A stretch of DNA of 64,000 nt from Streptomyces rubellomurinus. GTDB taxonomy: Bacteria > Actinomycetota > Actinomycetes > Streptomycetales > Streptomycetaceae. The position numbers and the translations under genes were made by a program. The stretch spans positions 1 to 64,000 of the forward strand of contig NZ_JZKH01000035.1 in NCBI RefSeq assembly GCF_000961885.1. The letters run 5' to 3'. The notes beneath the pieces are model-generated. The model was not told the origin of the DNA. It saw nothing but the letters and a program-made list of their open reading frames with translations, and did not search any database. Positions 37,015 through 45,900 of this stretch are shown here, piece after piece (the stretch's first letter is position 1; the number at the start of each line of letters is the position of its first letter).

Positions 37015-40000
37015 TCACAGCGAGGCCCGGGCGGCCTCCATCGCCTTCGTGATCCGCTTCTCCGAGACCGGGCTCGGCGTGCCCAGCCCCTGGGCGAAGA
37101 AGCTGACCCGCAGCTCCTCGATCATCCAGCGGATCGCCAGCACCTCCTCGGACGGCTGCTGCCCGGCCGGCACCGCCGCCAGCAGCTCCCCGTACGCCTG
37201 CTGAACCTGCTGGACCTTCAGCAGCTGCTGGGCGTCCCGCTGCGGGTGGTTGGGCAGCGCCTCCAGCCGGCGGTCCACCGCCAGCAGGTAGCGCTTGAGG
37301 TCCGGCAGCCGCTGCCAGCCGGTGGCCGTCACGAAGCCCGGGTGCACCAGCGAGGCCAGGTGCAGCCGGACGTCGTTCACCGCGTTCAGCAGCACCGGGC
37401 TGCTCACCGACTTCAACCGGGTCGACGCCTTGTGGAAGGCGATCAGCGCGGTGGCCGTCTTCAGCGTGGTGTCCGCGGACAGGTCGTACAGGTCCGCGCG
37501 CACCTTGTCGTGCAGCTTGCCGAAGGCCTCCGCGTCCCAGGCCGGGCCGCCGTTCAGCGCCATCAGCCGGTCCGTCGCGGCCGAGACGACGTCCTCGAAC
37601 AGGGCCGCGATCGAGCCGTGCGGGCTGTGCGAGAGCGCCAGCTTCGCCTGGTTGCCCAGCCGCCCCTGGATCGACTTGGCGGGGGAGGTGGTGGTCAGCA
37701 TCAGCAGCCGGCGCGTCCCCTCCCACATCGCCCGCTCCTGGGCCTGCGCGGTGTCGAACAGCTTGACGCCGACCGCGGCGCCCTCGTCCACCAGCGCCGG
37801 GTAGGCGCGCAGCGAGTGGCCGCGCGACCGCTGCTCGAAGGTGCGCTGCAGCACCGGCAGCGAGGCCGGCCAGGCGGTCAGCCCGCTCTGCTCGATGCCC
37901 CGGCCGGAGGCCGCCGAGGAGAGCGTCTCCTTCAGCTTCGGCTTGAGCCTCAGCCGCAGCTCCTCCAGGTCCTTGGACTCGGCGAGCTTGCGGCGCCCGT
38001 CCACCACCCGGAAGGTCACCTTCAGGTGCTCGGGGACCCGCTCGTCGTCCCAGGCCTCCGGCGGCACGGTGACGGCCGTCAGGCGCTTCAGCGCGTGCTC
38101 CAGGGCCGGCAGCAGCGGCTCTTGGCGGTCCTTCACCGCGCGCAGCGCGGCCTTGGCGAAGTCCGGCGCCGGCACGAAGTTGCGGCGGATCGCCTTCGGC
38201 AGCGACTTGAGGTACGCCGTGACCAGCTCCTCCCGCAGGCCGGGGATCTGCCAGTCGAAGCCCTCCGAGGTCACCTGGTTGAGCACCGGCAGCGGGATGT
38301 GGACGGTCACGCCGTCCGCGTCGCTGCCCGGCTCGAACTGGTAGGTCAGCTTGAAGCGCAGCTTGCCCTGCTGCCAGTGGTCCGGGTAGTCGGCCTCGGT
38401 GACGCCGTCCGCGGCGTCGTTCATCAGCATCGACTTCTCGAAGTTCAGCAGGTCCGGCTGGTCGTGCCGGGCCTTCTTCCACCACGCGTCGAAGTGCCGG
38501 GTGGAGACGATCTCGTCGGGCAGCCGGGCGTCGTAGAAGTCGAACAGGGTCTGGTCGTCGACCATGATGTCCCGGCGGCGGGCCCTGTTCTCCAACTCCT
38601 CGACCTCGCCGAGCAGCCGGCGGTTCTCGGCGAAGAACCGGTGGTGGGTCTCCCAGTCGCCCTCGACCAGCGCGTTGCGGATGAACAGCTCGCGGCAGAG
38701 CTCCGCGTCGATCCTCCCGTAGTTGACCTTGCGCTGGGCGACGACCGGCATCCCGTACAGGGTCACCTTCTCGTAGGCCAGCACGGCGCCGGCCTTCTTC
38801 TCCCAGTGCGGCTCGCTGTAGCTGCGCTTGATCAGGTGGCCGGCCAGCGGCTCCACCCACTCGGGCTCGATCTTCGCGTTGATCCGGGCCCAGAGCCGGG
38901 ACGTCTCCACCAGCTCGGCCGACATCACCCAGCGCGGCGGCTTCTTGAACAGGCCGGAGCCGGGGAAGACCGCGAAGCGGGCGCCGCGCGCGCCGCCGTA
39001 CTCGCGCTTCTCCGCGTCGAACAGGCCGATGTGGGACAGCAGTCCGGCCAGCAGGGACTGGTGGATCCGGTCCGCGTCCGGCTCGGCGTCAGGATGAGGC
39101 TCCTCGATGGTGACGCCCAACTGCTTCGCCACCGTGCGGAGTTGGGTGTAGATGTCCTGCCACTCCCGTATCCGCAGGTAGTTCAGGAACTCCGTCTTGC
39201 ACATCCGGCGGAACGCCGAGGAGGAGAGCTCCTTCTGCTGCTCCCGGACGTAGCGCCACATCGCCAGGAAGGAGAGGAAGTCCGAGGTCTCCGAGTTGAA
39301 GCGCTTGTGCCGCTCGTCGGCGGCCTGGCGCTTCTCGGCCGGGCGCTCGCGCGGGTCCTGGATGGAGAGCGCGGCGGCGATCACCATCACGTCGCGCACG
39401 CAGCCGTTCCGGTCCGCCTCCAGCACCATGCGGGCCATCCGCGGGTCCACCGGGAGCTGGGCCAGTTTGCGGCCGAGCGGCGTCAGCCGCTTGCGCGGGT
39501 CCTTCTCCTCCGGGTCGAGGGCGCCCAGCTCGTGCAGCAGGTGGACGCCGTCCTTGATGTTGCGCGAGTCCGGCGGGTCCAGGAACGGGAAGGCGGCGAT
39601 GTCGCCGAGGCCAGCCGCGGTCATCTGCAGGATCACCGAGGCCAGGTTGGTGCGCAGGATCTCGGCGTCGGTGAACTCGGGGCGGGCGAGGAAGTCCTCC
39701 TCCGAGTACAGCCGGATGCAGATGCCGTCCGAGGTGCGGCCGCAGCGGCCCTTGCGCTGGTTGGCGCTGGCCTGGCTGATCGCCTCGATCGGCAGCCGCT
39801 GCACCTTGGTGCGGTGGCTGTAGCGGGAGATCCGGGCGGTGCCCGGGTCGATCACGTACTTGATGCCGGGGACGGTGAGCGAAGTCTCGGCCACGTTGGT
39901 GGCCAGCACGATCCGGCGCGAGTGGGAGCGCTGGAACACCTTGTGCTGCTCGGCCGAGCTGAGCCGGGCGTACAGCGGCAGGACCTCGGTGTTCTTCAGC

Positions 40001-40998
40001 TTCAGCCGGCCGAGCGCGTCGGCGGTGTCGCGGATCTCCCGCTCGCCGGAGAGGAAGACCAGGATGTCGCCCGGGCCCTCGGCCTGCAGCTCCTCGGCCG
40101 CGTCGCAGATCGCCTGGACCTGGTCGCGGTCGCGGTCCGCGGGATCGTCGTCCTCGTCGGCGGTGTCGTCGACGATGGGCCGGTACCGGACCTCCACCGG
40201 GTACGTCCGGCCGGAGACCTCGACGATCGGGGCGTCGCCGAAGTGCTCGGCGAAGCGCTCCGGGTCGATGGTCGCGGAGGTGATCACGACCTTGAGGTCG
40301 GGGCGGCGGGGGAGCAGCTGCTTGAGGTAGCCGAGCAGGAAGTCGATGTTGAGGCTGCGCTCGTGCGCCTCGTCGATGATCAGGGTGTCGTACTGGCGCA
40401 GCTCGCGGTCCGTCTGGATCTCCGCGAGCAGGATGCCGTCCGTCATCAGCTTGACCAGGGTGTCCGGGCCGACCTGGTCGGTGAACCGGACCTTCCAGCC
40501 GACCGCCTCGCCGAGCGGGGTGTTCAGCTCCTCCGCGACCCGGTCCGCCACCGTGCGGGCGGCGATCCGGCGCGGCTGGGTGTGGCCGACCAGGCCGCGC
40601 ACGCCGCGGCCCAGCTCCAGACAGATCTTCGGGATCTGGGTGGTCTTGCCGGAACCGGTCTCGCCCGCGACGATCACCACCTGGTGGTCCCGGATCGCCG
40701 CCAGGATCTCGTCCTTCTTCTGGCTGACCGGCAGCTCGGCGGGATAGCCGATCTTCGGGACGGCGGCGCGGCGACGCTCGACCAGCAGCTCGGCGCGCTC
40801 GATGTCGGCGGCGATCTCGGCGGCGACCTTCTGCCGGGCCTCCGGCTTGCGGACCTTGCGGGCACCCTCCAGCCGGCGCCCGATCCGCACCTGGTCGCGC
40901 AGGGTCAGGTCGGGCAGGCGGGCGGCCAGCTCACCGATGCCGGGCCCGGCGGCGGGGACGTCGGCGGACTGGACTGCGGGAGAACTCACTGCGGGCAT
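37015..40998 (-). CDS. hrpA: ATP-dependent RNA helicase HrpA
   Basis: A 1327-aa DEAH-box RNA helicase. GETGSGKTTQ (near 113) is Walker A, DEAHER (near 211) Walker B, SAT motif III, and QRKGRCGR motif VI (near 410). The helicase-associated HA2/OB regions and the long C-terminal HrpA-specific domain (DUF3418 type) follow, so it is full length. HrpA resolves stalled ribosomes or processes mRNA in other bacteria. The ATG at 40998 with AGAGGG upstream is preferred over an in-frame start at 41034. It is divergent from the sigma factor gene (141 bases). Confidence 0.95.
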   Translation of the reverse strand: MPAVSSPAVQSADVPAAGPGIGELAARLPDLTLRDQVRIGRRLEGARKVRKPEARQKVAAEIAADIERAELLVERRRAAVPKIGYPAELPVSQKKDEILAAIRDHQVVIVAGETGSGKTTQIPKICLELGRGVRGLVGHTQPRRIAARTVADRVAEELNTPLGEAVGWKVRFTDQVGPDTLVKLMTDGILLAEIQTDRELRQYDTLIIDEAHERSLNIDFLLGYLKQLLPRRPDLKVVITSATIDPERFAEHFGDAPIVEVSGRTYPVEVRYRPIVDDTADEDDDPADRDRDQVQAICDAAEELQAEGPGDILVFLSGEREIRDTADALGRLKLKNTEVLPLYARLSSAEQHKVFQRSHSRRIVLATNVAETSLTVPGIKYVIDPGTARISRYSHRTKVQRLPIEAISQASANQRKGRCGRTSDGICIRLYSEEDFLARPEFTDAEILRTNLASVILQMTAAGLGDIAAFPFLDPPDSRNIKDGVHLLHELGALDPEEKDPRKRLTPLGRKLAQLPVDPRMARMVLEADRNGCVRDVMVIAAALSIQDPRERPAEKRQAADERHKRFNSETSDFLSFLAMWRYVREQQKELSSSAFRRMCKTEFLNYLRIREWQDIYTQLRTVAKQLGVTIEEPHPDAEPDADRIHQSLLAGLLSHIGLFDAEKREYGGARGARFAVFPGSGLFKKPPRWVMSAELVETSRLWARINAKIEPEWVEPLAGHLIKRSYSEPHWEKKAGAVLAYEKVTLYGMPVVAQRKVNYGRIDAELCRELFIRNALVEGDWETHHRFFAENRRLLGEVEELENRARRRDIMVDDQTLFDFYDARLPDEIVSTRHFDAWWKKARHDQPDLLNFEKSMLMNDAADGVTEADYPDHWQQGKLRFKLTYQFEPGSDADGVTVHIPLPVLNQVTSEGFDWQIPGLREELVTAYLKSLPKAIRRNFVPAPDFAKAALRAVKDRQEPLLPALEHALKRLTAVTVPPEAWDDERVPEHLKVTFRVVDGRRKLAESKDLEELRLRLKPKLKETLSSAASGRGIEQSGLTAWPASLPVLQRTFEQRSRGHSLRAYPALVDEGAAVGVKLFDTAQAQERAMWEGTRRLLMLTTTSPAKSIQGRLGNQAKLALSHSPHGSIAALFEDVVSAATDRLMALNGGPAWDAEAFGKLHDKVRADLYDLSADTTLKTATALIAFHKASTRLKSVSSPVLLNAVNDVRLHLASLVHPGFVTATGWQRLPDLKRYLLAVDRRLEALPNHPQRDAQQLLKVQQVQQAYGELLAAVPAGQQPSEEVLAIRWMIEELRVSFFAQGLGTPSPVSEKRITKAMEAARASL

Positions 40999-41139
40999 CC
41001 CTCTAGGTTCGCAAGGAGGCACGGCGGCGCGCACCTCGGTTTTCGAGCCCCTCCAGTGTCACAGCCGGGGGAGGCGAATCGCGAACGGCAGGCAACGGTC
41101 CGCGGCCCCGCTGGGCTCTGGGGGGTTGAGGAGGTGCTC

Positions 41140-41658
41140 ATGGGAGCCCAGAAGACCGCCCGGGACGAGGAGTTCCGGGCGTTCGCCGCCGCGACGTGGT
41201 CGCGGCTGTTCCGGACGGCCTACCTGCTCGCGGGGGACCGGCACGGCGCCGAGGACCTGGTCCAGCAGGCGATGGAACGGGGGTACACCGCCTGGGGACG
41301 GGTGCGTTCGGCCGCGGATCCGTACGCCTACGTACGCCGCGTCCTGATCAACGAGCACGCCCGGCGGTTCCGGCGCAGACCGCGCGAACAGCTGGTCACC
41401 GCCGTCCCCGACCGGCCCGCGCCGGCCGGCAGCGACCCGGACGCCCGGGCCGTGCTGCTCGGCGCGCTCGCCGGCCTGCCGCCGCGCCAGCGCCAGGCCG
41501 TCGTCCTGCGCTACTGGGAGGACCTCAGCGAGACCCAGGCCGCCGAGGCCATGGGCTGCTCGGTCGGGACGGTCAAGAGCCAGGCGGCACGCGGCCTGGC
41601 CAAACTCCGCGAGGCCTCCTCGCACAACGGACTGATCGGTATCGGAGGCGAGAGATGA
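41140..41658 (+). CDS. SigE-family ECF RNA polymerase sigma factor
   Basis: A 172-aa ECF-type sigma factor of the SigE family common in streptomycetes. Region 2 is FRAFAAATWSRLFRTAYLLAGD followed by EDLVQQAMERGYTAW, and region 4 is LPPRQRQAVVLRYWEDLSE ... GCSVGTVKSQAARGLAKLRE (about 105-155). There is no classical regulated SigE cell-envelope locus around it; a membrane protein follows as ATGA overlap, so that protein is the likely anti-sigma partner. GAGGAGG ribosome site. Confidence 0.9.
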   Translation: MGAQKTARDEEFRAFAAATWSRLFRTAYLLAGDRHGAEDLVQQAMERGYTAWGRVRSAADPYAYVRRVLINEHARRFRRRPREQLVTAVPDRPAPAGSDPDARAVLLGALAGLPPRQRQAVVLRYWEDLSETQAAEAMGCSVGTVKSQAARGLAKLREASSHNGLIGIGGER

Positions 41659-42509
41659 GCAAGGCATTGGAGAGCGGGCCGGACGAGGCGGCCGCCGTGC
41701 GCGAGCTGGGCGAACTGGCCGGTGGCGTCGACCCCGGGGCGGTGCCGTACGACCGGCTGATCGCCGGCGGGCGGCGCCGGCTGCGGCGCCGGCGGACGGC
41801 GGTCGCCGGGGCGGCCGCGGCGCTGGTCGTGGCGGTCTGCGGGGCGGGCGCGGTGATCGGCGCGCCCGTACGGGGGTCGGGCGCGCCGATCACCGCGGCG
41901 GCCGCCCCGGGCACGGACGGGCGGGACCCGTTCACCCCGGTCCGGGTCAAGATCGGCGAGGGCACCTCGGACGGCCACACCTGGCAGGCCTGGGCCGCCC
42001 TCTGGCCCGGCACCGCCACCGAGGAGGACGGCCGCCGGCAGGCCCGGCTGATCCGGGCGGACCGGAGCGCCGCGGACCCGCGGCCGCAGCAGCCGACCGC
42101 CCCGGAGGCCGAGCGCCCCTGGACGAAGGATCTGGACCTGGTCGACGTCTACCTCACCCTGGACGGCAAGCGGCAGGCCGACGACTCGGTCACACCGGTC
42201 GCCCCGCCGCCCGCGCACCCGACCGGCGACCCCGTTGCCAGCACCCTCGCGATCCTCGGCGTCAAGGGCGGCGCGATGGGCGACTCACCCGCGGTGATCG
42301 TCTCGGTCCCGTTCGGTGCCACCAGGGTCGCGGTCGACTGGGGGACGGGCGGCAGCACCGAGGCGACCCCGGTCGCGGTCGCGAACTCCCCGACCCGCTG
42401 GTGCGTCCTCGCCAAGAAGCCCGGCACCGACGCCACGACCGTCACCTACTACTCCGCGAACGGCGAGGTGACGGGGAGCACCGGCACCGGGTACGTCCAG
42501 ACCCCCTGA
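41655..42509 (+). CDS. Membrane-anchored partner of the ECF sigma factor
   Basis: A 284-aa protein: N-terminal cytoplasmic part (about 1-45, ending in RRRLRRRRT), one transmembrane helix (AVAGAAAALVVAVCGAGAV, about 48-66) and an extracytoplasmic domain of about 210 aa ending in YSANGEVTGSTGTGYVQ. It overlaps the sigma factor gene by ATGA. The layout fits an anti-sigma factor, but the cytoplasmic part has no zinc-binding HxxxCxxC motif, so it would be a non-ZAS type. Confidence 0.7.
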   Translation: MSKALESGPDEAAAVRELGELAGGVDPGAVPYDRLIAGGRRRLRRRRTAVAGAAAALVVAVCGAGAVIGAPVRGSGAPITAAAAPGTDGRDPFTPVRVKIGEGTSDGHTWQAWAALWPGTATEEDGRRQARLIRADRSAADPRPQQPTAPEAERPWTKDLDLVDVYLTLDGKRQADDSVTPVAPPPAHPTGDPVASTLAILGVKGGAMGDSPAVIVSVPFGATRVAVDWGTGGSTEATPVAVANSPTRWCVLAKKPGTDATTVTYYSANGEVTGSTGTGYVQTP

Positions 42510-42517
42510 GGGGTGGT

Positions 42518-42548
42518 CAGGCCCCCGCCGGAGCGCGGCGGGGGCCTG
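42518..42548 (+). terminator. Terminator of the sigma factor operon
   Basis: A 13-bp stem (CAGGCCCCCGCCG / CGGCGGGGGCCTG) with a 5-base loop starts 8 bases after the stop codon. Confidence 0.85.
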
Positions 42549-42644
42549 CGGAAAAGCGCAGGAGCCGGGCCGGGCCGTGTCACTAGACTGCGGCTCCCGA
42601 CGCGCGGCCGGGGCGGGTGCGGCCGCGTCGTCCCGCTGCCTGCC

Positions 42645-43097
42645 GAGGCGCTGGGCGTCTCGGTGCTCGGCCCGGACGGCGAGCGCGTCGCCCCGGTCAT
42701 GGGCAGCTACGGCATCGGCGTCGAACGGGCGCTGGCCGCCGTCGTGGAGACCCACCACGACGACAAGGGCATCGTCTGGCCGGTCGCGGTCGCCCCCTTC
42801 GAGGCCGTCGTCACCGTCCTCGGCAGCACGGACGCGACCGTGGCCGAGACCGCCGAGGCCCTCTACCGGCAGCTGCGGGCCGAGCGGGTCGACGCCCTGC
42901 TGGACGACCGGGACGAGCGCCCCGGCGTGAAGTTCCGCGACGCCGAGCTGATCGGCATTCCGTACCGGATCACGGTCGGGGCCCGCGGCCTCGCCGGGGG
43001 CACCGTCGAGATCACCGCCCGCGCCACCGGCGAGACCCGGGCCGTCCCGCTCGCCGAGGCCGCGGACCACGTCCGCAAGCTGCTCACCGCCGCCTGA
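42645..43097 (+). pseudogene. Orphan C-terminal part of prolyl-tRNA synthetase
   Basis: About 150 residues match the end of bacterial ProRS: ALGVSVLGPDGERVAPVMGSYGIGVERALAAVVE (class II motif 3 region) and GIVWPVAVAPFEAVVTVLGS, followed by a complete anticodon-binding domain to LTAA. The catalytic N-terminal two thirds and motif 1/2 are absent, and the 5' part has no matching start. The likely explanation is a decayed or recombined second proS. A GTG near 42663 could allow expression of a free anticodon-binding domain. It follows a terminator at 42548, so it would need its own promoter. Confidence 0.8.
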
Positions 43098-43119
43098 CCG
43101 CCGCGCCCGCCCCCGGCGG

Positions 43120-43707
43120 TCAGGGCGTGGACGTGGGCGTGGGGGCGGGCGGGGCGGACGGCGGCATCAGGCACGGCGTGGTGACGCTCAGGACCATGCG
43201 GTCGTGGCCCGCGGTGCTGGCGACGTCGACGACGTACCGGCTGCTGGGGTGGCGCGCGCTGACGGTGGCGTCCGGCTCCGCGCCGTGGGACTCCTGGTAC
43301 TCGGTGATCGTGAGGCCCTCGGCGGTGAGCCGGTCGCGGACCTTGCGGACGACGTCGTCGTGCTGGGCGTCCGGGACGGTGCTGTGGACGCCGTAGATCA
43401 GCTGGTAGCGGTCGTCGGGCGCGGACTCTCCGTTGCGGCCGACGCAGGAGGTGAAGACCGGGTCGGCGGGCTCGGCGTTGATCCGGATCCCGGCGGACTG
43501 GGCCAGGTGCTCGGTGAGCTGCTTCGCCCAGTCCAGCGTCTCCTGGCGGGACTTGACGGGCAGCGGGTCGTCCTTCCCGGTGCCGGGGCCGGTGGTGGGG
43601 CTGGTGCTGGACATGCAGGCTCCGAGGGTCGTGGCCAGCAGCGCCGTTGCCAGGAGCTGCTTCAGCCGGGTGCCGGTGAGCGGTGGACGGGTGGTCGGGT
43701 TGCGCAT
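43120..43707 (-). CDS. Lipoprotein of unknown function
   Basis: A 195-aa lipoprotein. The signal peptide ends with the lipobox TTLGAC (Cys about 29), so the mature protein would be lipid-anchored outside the membrane. The remaining 165 residues include one or two Cys (SCVGRNG and TTPCLM) and a Pro/Ala/Thr-rich tail. It is the third gene of a minus-strand set, 23 bases after the DUF1023 hydrolase, and probably co-transcribed with it. Substrate unknown. Confidence 0.78.
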   Translation of the reverse strand: MRNPTTRPPLTGTRLKQLLATALLATTLGACMSSTSPTTGPGTGKDDPLPVKSRQETLDWAKQLTEHLAQSAGIRINAEPADPVFTSCVGRNGESAPDDRYQLIYGVHSTVPDAQHDDVVRKVRDRLTAEGLTITEYQESHGAEPDATVSARHPSSRYVVDVASTAGHDRMVLSVTTPCLMPPSAPPAPTPTSTP

Positions 43708-43730
43708 GGGGGTTCTTTCCGGCCGGCGGG

Positions 43731-45377
43731 TCAGTGGGGGATCGAACCCCAGAGCGGGTCCTCCTTCCAGGTGGTGCGGGGAGGCTTCCCGGCGATGATC
43801 TTGCCCTGGTTCTTCAGGCTGTCCGAGCCCTCGTCCCAGTAGCCGCCGTGCCCGGACGTGTCGATGTGGATGTTGTTCCCGCCGAACCCCGCGACGTGCG
43901 GGCTGGGGCCGAGCGAGAAGCCGCCGACCAGGCGGGTGGGGTCGTCGCTGGCCTCGCCGATCCACAGGTGGTCGGGGTTGACGTTCAGCTGCCCGGCGTA
44001 GAGCACGCCCATGCCCGGGCTGCCGAGGGTGACGATGTCGTCGGCGTCCAGGCCGTGGCTCCCGCCGCTGTCGGCGACGCCCACGGCGAAGCTGCCGTAG
44101 CTGTGCGCGATGTAGCTGAGGTGGGTCCGCGGATCGCCGTGCGCCACCCGCAGGCCGTTGGAGAAGCGGCGCATGTCCTCGGCGCCGTCGAGCCCGCGCA
44201 TCGGGTTGGACGCCCCCGGCAGGCTCTCCGGGGCGTCGTAGCCGAGGTAGGAGACGACCGACACGGTCTCGCCCTCCTTGGCGTACTGCTTGCCGTAGCC
44301 CTGCAGCTGCCGGATGCGGTCGATCTGGCCCGGCACGCCGTTGAAGTCGGTGTTCGTCCCGGGCACGAACACCGAGGTGTGGGTCGCCTTGTCGGGGTTG
44401 CCGGTCGCCACGATCGCGCGCCCGTCGCCCCCGAACGCCTCCGGTTCGAGCGCGAGCAGGAACAGCTGGTGCTGCTCGTCCTTCGCGTCGGCGTTCTCCT
44501 CCAGCTTCTTCCGGATCTCGGTCAGCGCGGCCTTGCGCTTGTCGAAGGCGCCCTGGTCGAGGCCGAAGGAGGCGGGCGTCCCGGCTTCCAGGGCGTCGAG
44601 CTTCTGGTCGAGGACGAGGCGGTTGGCCTCGTCGCGGACGGTCGCCGGGATGCCGTCCAGGTTCCCGATCTTCGCCGCGTCCAGGGCGAGGTAGCTCTCC
44701 TGCTGGTCGGGGGTCAGGCTCTTCCACCAGTCGGCGTTCTTCTGCGGGTCCTTGCCGTCCGGGACGTACGGGTCGATCAGCCCGAGGTCCTTCATGACGT
44801 CGGCGACGTCGGTGCGGGTCTCGGCCATGGCGCCCTTCCCCCGCTGCTCGCCGAGGATGTCGGCGCCCAGGTGGCCGAGCGCCTTGTTGCCCTGGTCGCT
44901 GGCCGTTCGGGCGTCCTTGATGGCAGTGTCGATCCGCTGCTGGAAGCCGGTCTTCAGCTCGGCGAGGCTGCGGCGCGCGGCCTGCGCGTCGGGGTCGTTG
45001 TGCTCGCCCGGGCCCTCCGGCGGGAGGTCGACGATCCCCTCGGCGGACACCGTCAGCTTGGCGTCCTGGGCGCGGTGCACGGCGTTCGTCAGATTGGTCT
45101 GCGCCTGGTAGATCCGGTCCGCGACGGTGTTCAGGGCCAGCGCGGCGGCCTCCGCCTCCACCCGGACGATGCCGAGCCGCTGCTCGGTCAGGTCCATGAA
45201 CGGGAAGGCGGCCTCGGCGTCCGCGCCCTTCCAGCCCCGGCGCAGCGGGCCGTTCACCTGGCTGCGGTGCCGGGTGGCCGTGCTCTCCATGGTGTGGGCG
45301 AGCGCCTTCCACGCCTTCGCGGCGTCGCGCAGCCCGTGCGGGTCGAAGGCGACCAGTAGCTCGTAGGCGCTGCTCAC
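43731..45377 (-). CDS. Alpha/beta hydrolase, DUF1023 type, with helical N-terminal region
   Basis: A 548-aa protein with two parts. Residues about 1-220 form a helical, WxG-like region (WKGADAEAAFPFMDLTEQR), and 300-545 a DUF1023 alpha/beta hydrolase with FVPGTNTDFNG and the nucleophile in AHSYGSFAVG. The GTG start overlaps the WXG gene stop (GTGA). No signal peptide is seen, so export, if any, would rely on the adjacent WXG protein, as in type VII secretion substrates; this is inference. Confidence 0.82.
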   Translation of the reverse strand: MSSAYELLVAFDPHGLRDAAKAWKALAHTMESTATRHRSQVNGPLRRGWKGADAEAAFPFMDLTEQRLGIVRVEAEAAALALNTVADRIYQAQTNLTNAVHRAQDAKLTVSAEGIVDLPPEGPGEHNDPDAQAARRSLAELKTGFQQRIDTAIKDARTASDQGNKALGHLGADILGEQRGKGAMAETRTDVADVMKDLGLIDPYVPDGKDPQKNADWWKSLTPDQQESYLALDAAKIGNLDGIPATVRDEANRLVLDQKLDALEAGTPASFGLDQGAFDKRKAALTEIRKKLEENADAKDEQHQLFLLALEPEAFGGDGRAIVATGNPDKATHTSVFVPGTNTDFNGVPGQIDRIRQLQGYGKQYAKEGETVSVVSYLGYDAPESLPGASNPMRGLDGAEDMRRFSNGLRVAHGDPRTHLSYIAHSYGSFAVGVADSGGSHGLDADDIVTLGSPGMGVLYAGQLNVNPDHLWIGEASDDPTRLVGGFSLGPSPHVAGFGGNNIHIDTSGHGGYWDEGSDSLKNQGKIIAGKPPRTTWKEDPLWGSIPH

Positions 45378-45688
45378 TGCGCCGCCTTCTGCGGCTGCTT
45401 CCAGGCGTCCGCGGTCGCCTGTTCGTTGTGCGCGTGGGCGGTGGCGCTGGCCTGCAGGTTGGTGCCGGTGTCGGTGAGCCGCTTCTTGAGCGCGTCGAGC
45501 GGCGCCGCCCAGTCGGTGCCGAGCTTGCCCAGGCCCGCGGCGATCGACCAGCCGGTGAGTTGGCCGGCGGCGGTGGTGGCCGAGGTCAGCGCGTCCTTCA
45601 CCGGTTGGACGACCTCCTCGGCGAGGGTCTTCGCCACCCCTGAGGAGGCGGTGAGCGCCTGTGGATCGACGGTGACCTGGTCGGCCAT
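45374..45688 (-). CDS. WXG100-like small helical protein
   Basis: A 104-aa helical-hairpin protein (ADQVTVDPQALTASSGVAKT ... WSIAAGLGKLGTDWAAPLDALKK ... HNEQATADAWK). The size, the hairpin shape and the pairing with a DUF1023 hydrolase fit the WXG100 superfamily linked with type VII secretion, although WxG itself is not exact. The ATG at 45688 is preferred over an earlier in-frame start at 45763. It is the first gene of the operon, preceded by an operator-like inverted repeat. Confidence 0.7.
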   Translation of the reverse strand: MADQVTVDPQALTASSGVAKTLAEEVVQPVKDALTSATTAAGQLTGWSIAAGLGKLGTDWAAPLDALKKRLTDTGTNLQASATAHAHNEQATADAWKQPQKAAQ

Positions 45689-45762
45689 GGTGATTCCCCC
45701 GAATCGGCTGGTGCGTGCGCGCGGCCCGGTCGGACGGCAGGCCGGGACGGCGGCGTTAAGCA

Positions 45763-45792
45763 CCCATATGGATGATCACCAGATCATATGGG
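45763..45792. promoter_or_regulatory. Inverted repeat upstream of the WXG operon
   Basis: CCCATATG (45763-45770) and CATATGGG (45785-45792) form an exact inverted repeat with a 14-base spacer; inside it ATGATC and GATCAT form another dyad. The site is AT-rich for this genome and lies 75 bases before the WXG start, a sensible place for a repressor. Confidence 0.5.
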
Positions 45793-45819
45793 CGGTTCGG
45801 GGGTCTTGGGGGAACGCGA

Positions 45820-45851
45820 AAGGCCCCGCAGAGTGATCTCTGCGGGGCCTT
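45820..45851 (-). terminator. Terminator of the (displaced) tRNA-Phe gene
   Basis: A perfect 14-bp stem (AAGGCCCCGCAGAG / CTCTGCGGGGCCTT) with a 4-base loop directly follows the tRNA-Phe 3' end on the minus strand. Confidence 0.85.
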
Positions 45852-45855
45852 CCTG

Positions 45856-45900
45856 TGGTGGCCAGGGCCGGGGTCGAACCGGCGACCTTCCGCTTTTCAG
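45856..45900 (-). repeat. tRNA-Phe 3' half: integration (att) footprint
   Basis: Reading the minus strand, 45 bases correspond to tRNA positions 32-76 of tRNA-Phe: loop CTGAAAA with anticodon GAA, 3' anticodon strand GCGGA, variable loop, T arm GCCGG TTCGACC CCGGC, acceptor strand CCTGGCC and encoded ACCA. The 5' half is absent, and homology ends a base or two past the anticodon loop. This is the usual crossover segment for integrases that use tRNA genes, so it marks the left edge of an integrated element; the intact tRNA-Phe should lie to the right of the window. Confidence 0.88.

Noticed and set aside
37246..41658. Long plus-strand open frame opposite hrpA
   Set aside because: A high-GC antisense shadow of the helicase; only 41140-41658 at its end is a real sigma factor gene.
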